This document shows, piece by piece, positions 8,825 to 18,490 of a stretch of 45,351 bases of DNA (positions are counted from its first letter, which is position 1; each line of letters begins with the position of its first letter). Below the pieces are notes generated by a model. It saw only the letters and a program-made list of their open reading frames with translations, did not search any database and was not told the DNA's origin. The translations under genes and the position numbers were made by a program. The stretch comes from Oscillospiraceae bacterium. GTDB lineage: Bacteria > Bacillota > Clostridia > Oscillospirales > SIG530. The stretch is from NCBI GenBank assembly GCA_015067075.1, contig SVND01000019.1, forward strand, positions 1 through 45,351, read 5' to 3'.

Positions 8825-8828
8825 ACGT

Positions 8829-9824
8829 TTATTCAATGTACGTCAAATCATATTTTGCCGATGACGCATCAATACCCTTTGTCACGTACATTTTCTCGTC
8901 CTTTGTTATAAAAACAGCTTCAAATCCGCCGTTTTCCTTGTAAAATTCCGTACCGCAGTCAAGTCCCATGACGAAAAGCGCCGTGGAAAGTCCGTCGGCA
9001 TACGCGCCGTCTTCACAAACCACCGTCACCGAAACAAGCTCATTATCAGCGGGGTATCCGATTTTCGGATCAATAATGTGATGGTACATCACACCGTTTT
9101 CCGTAAAATTCCGCTGATAGCTTCCGCTTGTCACAACAGCCGTGTCACAAACACTCAGCGTTACTGCCACACCGCCGTTTTCAAACGGATCCTGCACTCC
9201 TATTCGCCATTTTTCGCCGTCAGCTTTCTTGCCATGCACGTAAATATTTCCGCCAAGATCAATAACAGCCGAGCTTATTCCTTTTTCGGAAAGAAGCTGT
9301 GCCACCTTTTGAGAGGCATATCCCTTTGCAATGCTTGCAAGTGAGATTTGAGTGCCGCTGTCCACCATGACGGTATTGTTTTCGCCTATATGTACCCTTT
9401 CACCGCCGACTTTTTCAAGAAGCTGGTGAATAATTTCATCCTCGGGCACTTTCGCATTTTCTTTTGTAAAGCCCCATGCATCATACACGGAATGAACGGT
9501 TATATCGTAATCCCCGAGACTTTTTTCGCAAATTTCCTTTGCTTTTTCAATCTGTTCTACAGTAGAATTCGACACCGTAACATATTTCCCGCTGTTCGAA
9601 TTTATTTTTCCTATATCGCTTTTTTCGTCATATGCGTCAGCAAGGCTTGCAAGGTGAAAAATCAGCTTTTCCGCCGCTTGGCAAGCGTCCTTTGCGCCGT
9701 CGCCGTAAGCCGTTACCGTCATAACGGTATCCATAGCGAAAAAATGTGATGTATGGCTTTTCGGCGTGCAGCCGCAAAACAAAGAAACAACAGCCGCCAT
9801 CAGCAAGCAAATTATTTTTTTCAT
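8829..9824 (-). CDS. apbE: FAD:protein FMN transferase (ApbE/FmnB family), exported lipoprotein-like
   Basis: ApbE enzymes cut FAD and attach FMN through a phosphodiester bond to Ser/Thr of extracytosolic proteins. The 331-residue product begins with a signal sequence ending SLFCGC, so it is probably lipid-anchored outside the membrane. Family motifs are present in order: FFAMDTVMTVTAYG, SLASIAKGYASQKV, VIDLGGNIYVHG, HHIIDPKIGYPA, and the metal-binding DGLSTALFVMG near the end. Its ATG overlaps the upstream zincin stop (ATGA). No FMN-acceptor protein with the D-x-x-[ST]-G-A-[ST] motif is encoded in the operon; the acceptor must lie elsewhere. Confidence 0.93.
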   Translation of the reverse strand: MKKIICLLMAAVVSLFCGCTPKSHTSHFFAMDTVMTVTAYGDGAKDACQAAEKLIFHLASLADAYDEKSDIGKINSNSGKYVTVSNSTVEQIEKAKEICEKSLGDYDITVHSVYDAWGFTKENAKVPEDEIIHQLLEKVGGERVHIGENNTVMVDSGTQISLASIAKGYASQKVAQLLSEKGISSAVIDLGGNIYVHGKKADGEKWRIGVQDPFENGGVAVTLSVCDTAVVTSGSYQRNFTENGVMYHHIIDPKIGYPADNELVSVTVVCEDGAYADGLSTALFVMGLDCGTEFYKENGGFEAVFITKDEKMYVTKGIDASSAKYDLTYIE

Positions 9825-10639
9825 TTTGCTTCACCTGCCCTCGTGTCCGCAAGCCCTACGCAAAAAGCAGTAAAAGCTTCAATAGAAACGTCCGTCATAT
9901 CAAAAGGCGTTTTGTTCATTATATCTTTTTCATAAATACTGCCCATATCTTCATGCTTACTGCCTTGATACATATCGGCAGCACCGAAAAGGTGTAAAAT
10001 TTCATGGGCATATACAGCCGCATTTGCGCAATATTTATAGTTTCTGTCCGTATTGTAAAACAAGACAGACCGTTCTGAAAAAAACTCCTCGCAGTCGCTG
10101 TATTGGCTGTCGTACATCAAGGAATAACTTCTTCCCTGCTTATTTACAAATATCAGAAAAAAAACGTTATCGTAAAGCTCAAGCATATTCTCAAGTCCGC
10201 ATTTTTCTTCAAGCCGTTTTATCGACATTCCGCTTTCTTCCATCATGGAAAAAAGCTTGTTCATTCCTTCAGAATCGTTTGGAAGCTCCCCACTCACCTT
10301 TATATTAGCGGAGGCATCCTCGTCCGTAAAAGAAAACGAAAGCATCTTGCCGTATCTATCCGCCTGCGCCATTAAAAACTCCAACGCATTTTCAAGATAA
10401 ACCAGTGCTCCGTGCTTATCCTCGTCAGACCACTTGGAGCTGTCGTCGCTCAAAAACACGTTGACGATAAAACAGCTTCCTTCAAGTGTCTTTGCCGATC
10501 CGACACCTTTCGCCGTATATCCTTCAATTACCGTTGGTACAGGTGTATTTTTCTCACCAAGGGGCTGTCCTATAGCAGAACAGCCACTCATTGAGATTAC
10601 AACAGCTAATATAATTGATATAATTTTATAGAAACGCAT
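9821..10639 (-). CDS. Zincin-type metalloprotease-like lipoprotein
   Basis: The 272-residue protein has a lipoprotein signal (ISMSGC, lipid-attached Cys20), so it is anchored on the outer face of the membrane. Residues 212-222 read HEILHLFGAAD, a perfect HExxHxxGxxD zinc-site motif with two His ligands, catalytic Glu213 and Asp222 as third ligand. The segment after it (DMYQGSKHEDMGSIYEKDIM) contains the Met expected for a Met-turn. No named family is obvious to me. It precedes and overlaps apbE by 4 nt, which suggests a role connected with the flavin-transfer or NusG-II/Gx system, for example processing a surface redox protein (inference). The start is supported by GGAGG 9 nt upstream. Confidence 0.75.
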   Translation of the reverse strand: MRFYKIISIILAVVISMSGCSAIGQPLGEKNTPVPTVIEGYTAKGVGSAKTLEGSCFIVNVFLSDDSSKWSDEDKHGALVYLENALEFLMAQADRYGKMLSFSFTDEDASANIKVSGELPNDSEGMNKLFSMMEESGMSIKRLEEKCGLENMLELYDNVFFLIFVNKQGRSYSLMYDSQYSDCEEFFSERSVLFYNTDRNYKYCANAAVYAHEILHLFGAADMYQGSKHEDMGSIYEKDIMNKTPFDMTDVSIEAFTAFCVGLADTRAGEAK

Positions 10640-10665
10640 AAAGCCTTTCCTCCAAGGCTTAACGG

Positions 10666-13587
10666 TTATTGAACTGCATCGTAAAGCGATGTATCAACCT
10701 TAATAACGTAAGTCGGGTTGCCGTTTACAAGCTTGCTGTCGCACGAATATACGACCTCACCAAGAGAAAGAAGCTTTTCTTCGTTAAGCTCAGGCAATGC
10801 GGAGCGTTCAAGATCGCCCAAAATAATGTATTCAACATTATACTTTTTCAAAATACTCATTGCCGCCTGTTCATCGCTGAACATATACGCCGTATCAACT
10901 TCCTTCTGTCTGTCTACGACCATCTGGTAAGAGCTGTTCTGGCTGTCGGGATCAAAGCGCCACAAGCGCTCGTGTGTTTCCCAGCCGACTATGGTCGGAA
11001 GTCCAGTGTACGCGGAAATAACGCAGTTATCCGTATAGCTCTTTCCGTGCATTTCCACGATAACGGGCAAGCCCTCTATATTTTCATTTATCCAACGGGC
11101 AGTTTCAACGTAAGACCATGTGTCACCTACACCGCTGCCGTCGTTTGTTACCCTGTTGCTGTTAAGCGTGCCGTAATATGTCAAGCCCTCAAGACCGTCG
11201 TAATTTTCGCTTGTAAGCTTACCCATGCATTGCTCCGTTGTGTAGAACGGATAGCAAGCGGGGATTATAAGACAAAATGCCAATATTATCGCAATCACTC
11301 GCCAAGCTTTGCTTCCCTTGCGCTTCGGAGCTTTTTCATCTTTTTCACGCAAAACGGGAATTCTCAAAACAGCGTATGCTATGACGATGCCGAAAAGCAT
11401 GAACGCCTGATAAGTGAATTTGAACATCGTGTTTGAGCGAACGTGACCTGAATAAATATCAACAACGTAAAACAGCTCAGGCACATATACGCAGAACAGT
11501 GCCCATACGGCTAAAAGGCCTGCAAAAAGATCGACTGTCGTAATATTTTTGCCAAAATCAAACGGTGCTCTCTTGAATGCTTTTTCGTCCTTTTTGTCCT
11601 TCTTCTGGAACTTTTCCCATAAAATATATCCGATAAGTGAAAACGCCGCCAAAAGAGATACGCCCCAAAGCACCAAAAACTGTGCGTTGCTTGTGTTATA
11701 AGGAACGATATTTATCTTGTTGGACATCATTGTAAAGCCAATGTTGAAGCCAAGTGCCGTAAGGGACGACAGCGACATTACGGAGCCTGCATAAGCGGCA
11801 GTACGGACAAGAGGAGTATCGTGCTTATATACATAATATATACCTGCCGCCGCGCTAAGCACATAAAGTGGGAAAGCTACAAGCGGCTTTTCATTGAACA
11901 GCAGGAACGTAAGTCCGATAACTGCAATTATACCGCCCGCAATAAGCCACGACGTTTTGTCGAAAAGCTTTTGCCCGTTTTTATCCGCATCATAAAGACT
12001 TTTTACAAGGATCACAACGCCGCTGAAAAGTGTATAAATGATATAGTCCCAGAAATTCGTCATCTGGAAAATACCCAGCATCACACCGAAAACTATTACC
12101 TGAAGGGGAAGCACGGATCTAATAACAGCAGACGGCTTTTTCTCAAGCGTTGTGAAAATATACTCCGTGTTTCTCATAAACAGCGCCATTACAACTGCAA
12201 CGCCGACGATTACAAAGGCAAGGTCGCATACGTGTGCGTGAAGGTCACCCAAAAGGAAAGAGTAATAAGGGAACTCATGTATTACCTTGTCCTGTGTTTC
12301 GGGGTTATATCCGATATAACGTGTGGCATCGGGATACCAATAAGTGTCGTTTGCATTGCTGTAGGGATCGCCCTGCATAAGTCCGAGCGTTTTCAGTATC
12401 TGCAATATCCAGTTGCCGGGGTGGTTTTTTCCGTAGAAAAAGCTGTGGCCGTTACCGCCGACTGCGATAAGGAACGAACCGATAATTCCGCCTGCGACAG
12501 GCATGGCGCGCTTAGGCAATATGCCTTTACCGTATATGGGATTTCCCGTTGACAGCGCGCAGGAAATAAGGTTATAGCAAAGATTAAAAGAGAAGCCTAT
12601 GGTCGCCGCAAATGTGGTACCAAGTGCAAGCTGATATCCGCCTGACGCTTCTATTCCGAGCGTCTTTATCATAAACGTATAGATATACTGACCGAAATAA
12701 TAATAATTGATGTTCTCCCCTGCAAGCCAAAGGTCAGGTGACGGGAGATAATCCGTGCGCAAAAGCGTCATTATAAAGCCGTAATCCATAAACTTTTCAA
12801 TGGAATATATTTCGGGGCGCAAGCCTCTTACAAAAGTCCAGAAAAGCAGCAACGCTGCGAAAAGGATCTCCTGACCTACGATTATCTTCATAGCAGACGA
12901 TCCGTCAGGCTTTGTAAACGGTGCAAAATCCTTTCTGCCGACGATCACGGAAACCACGAGGACTATCACTATGGATACAACGCAAAACAACGCAGAAAAC
13001 GGCATTATGTGTGTTATGGACAGCGTCCACATTGTTATACACGCAAATAAAAGTCCGATTCCTTTTGAAAGGCCCCAGCCCTTGTCGGCAAACTTTGGGA
13101 ATATCTTATTGGTAAGCGGAAGAGCCGCGATACCTAAAACAAACAGCAAGCCCCACCACATAAGGAACATCAGCAGATCGTTATTTGCAACTCGAACGGT
13201 AACTCCGTTTTCGTCGTAAACAGCCTTATGAAAAAGATTATCGGTAGTATAACCGTTTTTCATCTTTTCCGTTATGGTGTATCCGTCAGCTTCCGTTATA
13301 CCGTCAATTCGCAGTGTCTTTCCTGCCTTCACGACAACGGAACCGTCGGACACGGCAACAGCTTTTCCTCCGACCGTGCATTCACCAACGTAAGGAACAC
13401 CGTCTTTTTCAAGCTTGAACGTATATTCCGCTACAAGAATATTGGAGGCAATGATGAAAATAACAGCCAGCGCTATTATTCCAAAAACCAATACAGTCCA
13501 CGAGCCTTTATCCAATCCGCAGTGAAGCTTTGCGGCAGGCTCATTTTTAGCCGAAGCTTTCGTTGCGGCTTTTTTTGAATTGCCCAT
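10666..13587 (-). CDS. DUF2298 polytopic membrane protein (putative lipid-linked-sugar glycosyltransferase)
   Basis: This 973-residue protein has well over a dozen hydrophobic segments. It shows the family signatures SIEKFMDYGFIMTLLRTDYL, PDLWLAGENINYYYFGQY and HEFPYYSFLLGDLHAHVCD, which place it in the DUF2298 (Chlor_Arch_YYY) group. Members resemble GT-C glycosyltransferases: conserved acidic residues in the outer loops and a C-terminal extracytosolic domain (here TWSYVETARWINENIEGLPV, TGLPTIVGWETHERLWR). No substrate is known, so a glycosyltransferase role is inference. It is the first gene of the operon, with GGAGG before ATG 13587 and a promoter about 85 nt upstream; the zincin gene follows after 26 nt. 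Confidence 0.85.
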   Translation of the reverse strand: MGNSKKAATKASAKNEPAAKLHCGLDKGSWTVLVFGIIALAVIFIIASNILVAEYTFKLEKDGVPYVGECTVGGKAVAVSDGSVVVKAGKTLRIDGITEADGYTITEKMKNGYTTDNLFHKAVYDENGVTVRVANNDLLMFLMWWGLLFVLGIAALPLTNKIFPKFADKGWGLSKGIGLLFACITMWTLSITHIMPFSALFCVVSIVIVLVVSVIVGRKDFAPFTKPDGSSAMKIIVGQEILFAALLLFWTFVRGLRPEIYSIEKFMDYGFIMTLLRTDYLPSPDLWLAGENINYYYFGQYIYTFMIKTLGIEASGGYQLALGTTFAATIGFSFNLCYNLISCALSTGNPIYGKGILPKRAMPVAGGIIGSFLIAVGGNGHSFFYGKNHPGNWILQILKTLGLMQGDPYSNANDTYWYPDATRYIGYNPETQDKVIHEFPYYSFLLGDLHAHVCDLAFVIVGVAVVMALFMRNTEYIFTTLEKKPSAVIRSVLPLQVIVFGVMLGIFQMTNFWDYIIYTLFSGVVILVKSLYDADKNGQKLFDKTSWLIAGGIIAVIGLTFLLFNEKPLVAFPLYVLSAAAGIYYVYKHDTPLVRTAAYAGSVMSLSSLTALGFNIGFTMMSNKINIVPYNTSNAQFLVLWGVSLLAAFSLIGYILWEKFQKKDKKDEKAFKRAPFDFGKNITTVDLFAGLLAVWALFCVYVPELFYVVDIYSGHVRSNTMFKFTYQAFMLFGIVIAYAVLRIPVLREKDEKAPKRKGSKAWRVIAIILAFCLIIPACYPFYTTEQCMGKLTSENYDGLEGLTYYGTLNSNRVTNDGSGVGDTWSYVETARWINENIEGLPVIVEMHGKSYTDNCVISAYTGLPTIVGWETHERLWRFDPDSQNSSYQMVVDRQKEVDTAYMFSDEQAAMSILKKYNVEYIILGDLERSALPELNEEKLLSLGEVVYSCDSKLVNGNPTYVIKVDTSLYDAVQ

Positions 13588-13669
13588 AAAAAATCCTCCG
13601 TAAAAATGCTGATTTTATCGCAGATATTATCTGCATACACGTGAGCATATAAACCCATACTAATATTAT

Positions 13670-13698
13670 ATTTTACCCTTTTTACACCATAATGTCAA
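13670..13698 (-). promoter_or_regulatory. Promoter of the DUF2298-to-amidohydrolase operon
   Basis: The minus strand reads TTGACA (13698-13693), a 17-nt spacer, then TAAAAT (13675-13670). No terminator hairpin is seen inside the downstream genes until 4619, so all eight could be one transcript. The 329-bp gap between this operon and topA holds this promoter, the divergent topA promoter and AT-rich sequence, with no gene. Confidence 0.6.
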
Positions 13699-13790
13699 GT
13701 TTTTTCGCTTTAATATGTAGATATACTTATATTATTTTACTCAAATCGCCGACATTTTCAAAAAAAATTAAAAAAAATTAAAAAAAGATA

Positions 13791-13819
13791 TTGATAAATT
13801 CAAAAAAAGCTGTTATGAT
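13791..13819 (+). promoter_or_regulatory. Promoter of the topA-trmFO-plsX block
   Basis: TTGATA (13791-13796), a 17-nt spacer and TATGAT (13814-13819) lie about 98 nt upstream of the topA start. An A-rich tract (13760-13788) directly upstream could act as an UP-like element. Confidence 0.6.
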
Positions 13820-13916
13820 AAAGAGTAAAATGATAATGCACTAACTTTTCCGCTTGTTTTTCAGCCTGCGGAGAACAGTCATAAATAAGTTTTTAACGAA
13901 AGAGGAACACTGCACA

Positions 13917-16010
13917 ATGTCTAAGCTCGTAATCGTCGAGTCACCTTCAAAAGCAAAAACAATCAAAAAATACCTTGGAAGCGGATACAGCGTTATCGCC
14001 TCCAACGGTCATATCCGCGACCTGCCCACAAGCAAGCTCGGTGTAGACCTTGAAAACAATTTCAAGCCTGAATACATCAACATCGTCGGCAAGGGCGCGC
14101 TTATAAAGGATCTTAAAGCCGCGGCCGAAAAAAGCGAAGCTGTTTTTCTCGCAACTGACCCGGACCGCGAAGGCGAAGCTATCTCATGGCACCTTGCCCA
14201 TATACTTTCTCTGCCCGCAAGCGCCAACAACCGCGTCACTTTCAATGAAATAACAAAAAACGCCGTCATCAGCGGCATGGCTAACGCCCGCCCTATTGAT
14301 ATGAACGTAGTCGATGCACAGCAGGCGCGCCGTGTACTCGACCGTATAGTCGGCTATAAGATAAGCCCGTTTTTATGGCGCAAGGTACGCAAGGGGCTTT
14401 CCGCAGGACGTGTTCAATCCGTTGCAACGCGTCTTGTCGTAGACCGTGAAAATGAGATACGAGCATTTGTTCCCGAGGAATTTTGGAAAATAGATGCCGT
14501 ATTAAAAGGCGGCAAGCCCGCAAAGAGCTTTGAAGCGCGTCTTTATTCTTACTGCGGCAAAAAGCTCACGGTAAAAAGCGAGGCAGAAGCCAAAAAGGTA
14601 GAAAAGGAGCTCGAAAGCGCATCATACAGCGTCGCTTCCGTCAAGGAAACTGAGAAGAAGCGCAACCCTGCGCCTCCTTTTATCACCTCCACCCTTCAGC
14701 AGGAAGCCTCCAGACGCTTTGGCTTTTCCGTTAAAAAGACCATGCAGATAGCACAGATGCTCTATGAAGGCGTAGACCTTCCCGATATCGGCACTACAGG
14801 TCTTATCACTTATATGCGTACCGACTCTCCGCGTATTTCCGACGATGCTAAGGCAGCGGCAAAAAAGTATATTCTTTCCGCATACGGAAGCGAATATTAT
14901 CCCAACGGCGGAAGAAGCTATACCACAAAAGCAGGCGCACAGGACGCGCACGAAGCTATTCGTCCCTCTATGCCCGAGCTTACTCCCGCATCCGTTAAAG
15001 CAAGCCTTAATTCCGACCAATATAAGCTTTATAAGCTGATTTGGGAAAGATTTATTGCAAGCCAGATGGCTGCCGCTAAGATAGATAGTATTCAGTATGA
15101 GATCGAGGCAGGAGATTACATTTTCCGTGCCAGCGACGAAAAGGTTTCCTTCCCCGGATTTTTATGCCTTTACGAGGAAGCTCAGGATGATGAAAAAGAT
15201 AAAGAAAAGAAAAAGAAGCTTCCCGTTATGAAGCAAGGCGATACTCTTGCATTTGAAAAGCTTCTGACGGAACAGAATTTTACTCAGCCTCCTTTAAGAT
15301 ATACGGAAGCAACACTTGTTAAAGCTCTTGAAGAACGCGGTATCGGCAGACCCAGCACATACGCGCCCACGATCACCACCATAATCCAGCGTGAATACGT
15401 TGCGAAAAACGGCAAGCATCTTGAGCCCACCCATCTCGGCGAGGTAACGACGGATATTATGCTCAAGCATTTTTCAGATATTGCCGACTATAAATTCACA
15501 GCCGATATGGAAATGAAGCTTGACGATATCGAAAAGGGTACGAATTGGATATCCGTTCTTGACAGCTTCTATAAGGATTTTAAAAACACTCTTTCTGCCG
15601 CAGAAAAGGATCTTGACGGTGTAAAGATCGCCGTGCCCGACGAGGTCACAGATCAGGTTTGTGAGTTTTGCGGAAGAAATATGGTCATAAAATCAGGTAA
15701 ATTCGGCAAGTTCCTTGCCTGCCCAGGCTATCCCACTTGCAAAAATACAAAAGCGATAGTTGTGGAAACGGACGGCAAATGCCCCAAGTGCGGCGGTAAA
15801 ATGCTTGCACGCAAATCCAAAAAGGGCGATCGCTACTACGCCTGTGAAAACCACGGAAAATGCGATTTCATGACATGGGATACTCCTATCAAGGATGCTT
15901 GCCCCAAGTGCGGCTCCCCGTTGTTTAAAAAGTCACGTTCTCGCGGTGTGACACATTGCCTTAAGGACGGTTGCGGATACACAACTGAAAGAAAAAACGG
16001 GGAGAAATAA
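13917..16010 (+). CDS. topA: DNA topoisomerase I (type IA)
   Basis: TopA relaxes negative supercoils by a 5'-phosphotyrosine strand-passage reaction. The 697-residue protein begins MSKLVIVESPSKAKTI. I chose ATG 13917 over the upstream 13854 codon because the family starts here and AGAGG precedes it. The TOPRIM motif is ATDPDREGEAISWH, and the catalytic tyrosine is Tyr299 in GLITYMRTDSPR. The C-terminus (from residue 582) carries three zinc-ribbon units: CEFC with CPGYPTC, CPKC with CENHGKC, and CPKC with CLKDGC. trmFO starts 1 nt after the stop codon, the order common in Firmicutes. Confidence 0.97.
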   Translation: MSKLVIVESPSKAKTIKKYLGSGYSVIASNGHIRDLPTSKLGVDLENNFKPEYINIVGKGALIKDLKAAAEKSEAVFLATDPDREGEAISWHLAHILSLPASANNRVTFNEITKNAVISGMANARPIDMNVVDAQQARRVLDRIVGYKISPFLWRKVRKGLSAGRVQSVATRLVVDRENEIRAFVPEEFWKIDAVLKGGKPAKSFEARLYSYCGKKLTVKSEAEAKKVEKELESASYSVASVKETEKKRNPAPPFITSTLQQEASRRFGFSVKKTMQIAQMLYEGVDLPDIGTTGLITYMRTDSPRISDDAKAAAKKYILSAYGSEYYPNGGRSYTTKAGAQDAHEAIRPSMPELTPASVKASLNSDQYKLYKLIWERFIASQMAAAKIDSIQYEIEAGDYIFRASDEKVSFPGFLCLYEEAQDDEKDKEKKKKLPVMKQGDTLAFEKLLTEQNFTQPPLRYTEATLVKALEERGIGRPSTYAPTITTIIQREYVAKNGKHLEPTHLGEVTTDIMLKHFSDIADYKFTADMEMKLDDIEKGTNWISVLDSFYKDFKNTLSAAEKDLDGVKIAVPDEVTDQVCEFCGRNMVIKSGKFGKFLACPGYPTCKNTKAIVVETDGKCPKCGGKMLARKSKKGDRYYACENHGKCDFMTWDTPIKDACPKCGSPLFKKSRSRGVTHCLKDGCGYTTERKNGEK

Positions 16011-16011
16011 A

Positions 16012-17319
16012 ATGACTGTAAATGTTATCGGCGCAGGTCTTGCGGGCTGTGAAGCCGCATACCAGCTGGCGCGCCACGGCATTGATGTAACGCTTTATGA
16101 AATGAAGCCCGAAAAGTATACTCCCGCTCACAGCTGTGAGGGATTTGCAGAGCTTGTTTGCTCCAATTCCTTCCGTGCCGAAGGGCTTGAAAGCGCTATT
16201 GGTGTACTTAAGCAGGAGCTTTCTGAGCTTGGCTCACTCATTATGGACTGTGCCCGTCAAACGAGAGTGCCTGCAGGCGGCGCAATGGCTGTCGACCGCG
16301 AAGGCTTTTCATCTCTCGTCACAAGCCGCATCAAAAACGACCCGCATATCACCGTTGTCAGCGGTGAGGTCACTCAAATTCCCGACGGTTACGTTATCAT
16401 CGCCACAGGGCCGCTTACGTCAGACGGGCTTTCCCCTGAAATTGAACGCATTTGCGGTACACCCTTGCACTTTTTTGATGCCGCAGCTCCCATTGTGCAA
16501 TTCGATTCCATTGACCTTGACAAAGCGTACTTCAAAGCGCGCTATGACAAAGGCGGTGCTGATTACATAAATTGTCCCATGGACAAGGACGAATACGACA
16601 GATTTTATAACGAGCTTATCTCCGCAGAGGAAGCACAAGTACACGGCGCAGACGAAGGAATAAACGTATTCGAAGGCTGTATGCCCATTGAAATAATGGC
16701 AAAGCGCGGTTACGATACAATGCGCTTCGGTCCTTTAAAGCCTGTCGGCCTTGAAGACCCGAAAACAGGCAAAACGCCTTACGCCGTTGTACAGCTTCGC
16801 CGCGACAATGCAGAAGGCACAATGTATAATATCGTCGGATTTCAGACTCACCTTAAATTCGGCGAGCAAAAACGCGTGTTTTCCATGATTCCCGGTCTTG
16901 AAAACGCCGAATTTTTCCGTTACGGCGTTATGCATAGGAACACGTATCTTCAATCTCCCGGCCTTTTATCTTCGGATTACAGTCTGAAAAAGGACTGCCG
17001 CATATATTTCGCAGGTCAGATGACAGGTGTTGAGGGGTACATAGAATCAGCTTCATCGGGATTTGTCGCGGGGCTTTCATTGGCTCGCCGTATCAAGGGC
17101 GCAGAACACATTGATTTCAGCTCAAAAACAGCAATCGGCTCTCTCGCTCATTATATCAGCGAGTATAATTGCGGCGATTTTCAGCCGATGAATGTAAATT
17201 TCGGTATTTTTGCTTCCATCGAAGGAAAGGTCAAAAAGAGCGACCGAAAGCGTCTTTACGGAGAACGGGCTCTCAAGGAAATTTCAATTATAAAAGAAAA
17301 AGTAAACGCTGTGCTTTAA
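16012..17319 (+). CDS. trmFO: Methylenetetrahydrofolate-tRNA-(uracil-5-)-methyltransferase TrmFO
   Basis: TrmFO makes 5-methyluridine at position 54 of tRNA, using methylene-THF as carbon donor and FAD. The 435-residue protein begins with the Rossmann FAD motif VIGAGLAGCEAA (residues 5-16). It has the family segment AHSCEGFAELVCSNSFRAEG with its conserved cysteine, and ends with YFAGQMTGVEGYIESASSG. It is directly downstream of topA (1-nt gap). Like fhs, it ties this region to one-carbon metabolism, though the two genes are on opposite strands. Confidence 0.96.
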   Translation: MTVNVIGAGLAGCEAAYQLARHGIDVTLYEMKPEKYTPAHSCEGFAELVCSNSFRAEGLESAIGVLKQELSELGSLIMDCARQTRVPAGGAMAVDREGFSSLVTSRIKNDPHITVVSGEVTQIPDGYVIIATGPLTSDGLSPEIERICGTPLHFFDAAAPIVQFDSIDLDKAYFKARYDKGGADYINCPMDKDEYDRFYNELISAEEAQVHGADEGINVFEGCMPIEIMAKRGYDTMRFGPLKPVGLEDPKTGKTPYAVVQLRRDNAEGTMYNIVGFQTHLKFGEQKRVFSMIPGLENAEFFRYGVMHRNTYLQSPGLLSSDYSLKKDCRIYFAGQMTGVEGYIESASSGFVAGLSLARRIKGAEHIDFSSKTAIGSLAHYISEYNCGDFQPMNVNFGIFASIEGKVKKSDRKRLYGERALKEISIIKEKVNAVL

Positions 17320-17363
17320 CGCACAAAGAAAGGATGCCTTTTTACAAGGCGCGGTAAATTTAT

Positions 17364-18374
17364 ATGAGAATTATAGTCGATGTTATGGGAAGCGATCTCG
17401 GATGCGCTGAGCTCGTCAAGGGCGCATTGGACGCAAAAACACAATTTGGTGATGAACTCGAGCTTACTCTCGTCGGCAAGGAAAGTGAAATACGCGGAGC
17501 AATTACAGCAAATAAAGCTGATGCAAGCACCGTAACGATCGTTGATGCCGCTACCGTTATGGATATGAACGACGCTCCCACAGACGTTATAAAGGCAAAA
17601 AAAGACTCTTCCATGGCTGTTGCGCTCACTCTGCTTCGCAACGGTGAGGGTGACGGACTTGTTTCCTGCGGTAACACGGGCGCGTTGCTCACAGGTGCTA
17701 CAATGATAGTAAAGCGCATTAAGGGTGTTCGCCGTGCCGCACTTGCTCCCAGCGCGCCAAATCTTCAGGGCAGATTTTTGATAATCGATTCAGGGGCAAA
17801 CGTCGAGTGCAAGCCTGAATATCTGCTTCAGTTCGGACTTATGGGCACTATCTACGCAAGCAAGGTTCTCAAGGTCAATAATCCCCGCGTCGGACTTTTG
17901 AATAACGGTGCCGAGGAAACGAAGGGGACAGACCTACATATAGAAAGCCATCAGCTTCTTAAAACATCGGGGCTCAACTTCGTCGGCAACATCGAAGGAC
18001 CTGCCGCCTTCTCCGCCGAATGCGACGTACTCGTTTCCGACGGATTTTCAGGCAATATCTTTATAAAAGCCTGCGAGGGTATGTCTTTGCTGGTAAACAA
18101 CCTTATAAAGGACGTTTTCGTCGGAAGCTTCAGCGGAAATATTGCAGCGCTCCTTGTAATGAAGGGCATAAAGAATATGCGCAAGAAGACAAGCTCCAAA
18201 GAGGTCGGCGGCGCTCCCTTGCTCGGCGTTTGCAAACCCGTAATAAAGGGCCACGGTAACTCCGATGCGTACGCACTTAAAAATGCGATCAAGCTCGCTT
18301 GCGAATACTCAAAAAGCGGCGTTATCGACGATATACAAGAGTCAGTTGCCAATTACACAGATGACAAAGAGTAA
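17364..18374 (+). CDS. plsX: Phosphate acyltransferase PlsX
   Basis: PlsX converts acyl-ACP to acyl-phosphate, the first step of phospholipid synthesis in Gram-positives. The 336-residue protein shows MRIIVDVMGSDLG at the start (family form 'DAMGGD'), then GDGLVSCGNTGALLTGAT, LLNNGAEETKGTDLHIESHQ, and DVLVSDGFSGNIFIKACEG. It lies 44 nt after trmFO. The leader carries AAGGCGCGGTAAA (17346-17358) 5 nt before the ATG. The same 13-mer stands before the U32 peptidase gene. acpP follows after its own promoter. Confidence 0.96.
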   Translation: MRIIVDVMGSDLGCAELVKGALDAKTQFGDELELTLVGKESEIRGAITANKADASTVTIVDAATVMDMNDAPTDVIKAKKDSSMAVALTLLRNGEGDGLVSCGNTGALLTGATMIVKRIKGVRRAALAPSAPNLQGRFLIIDSGANVECKPEYLLQFGLMGTIYASKVLKVNNPRVGLLNNGAEETKGTDLHIESHQLLKTSGLNFVGNIEGPAAFSAECDVLVSDGFSGNIFIKACEGMSLLVNNLIKDVFVGSFSGNIAALLVMKGIKNMRKKTSSKEVGGAPLLGVCKPVIKGHGNSDAYALKNAIKLACEYSKSGVIDDIQESVANYTDDKE

Positions 18375-18411
18375 TTTTTATAAATTTTTTTAAAAATTTT
18401 ATAAAAAAGAC

Positions 18412-18440
18412 TTGACAAGAAGCCTCAATATGAATATTAT
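18412..18440 (+). promoter_or_regulatory. acpP promoter
   Basis: TTGACA (18412-18417), a 17-nt spacer and TATTAT (18435-18440) precede the perfect Shine-Dalgarno AAGGAGGTG (18475-18483). This fits the very high expression expected of acyl carrier protein. An AT-rich inverted stretch (18374-18407) lies just upstream. Confidence 0.7.
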
Positions 18441-18490
18441 CTTATATATAAATCTATTTAGGCGTTAATTACCGAAGGAGGTGCTCAATA

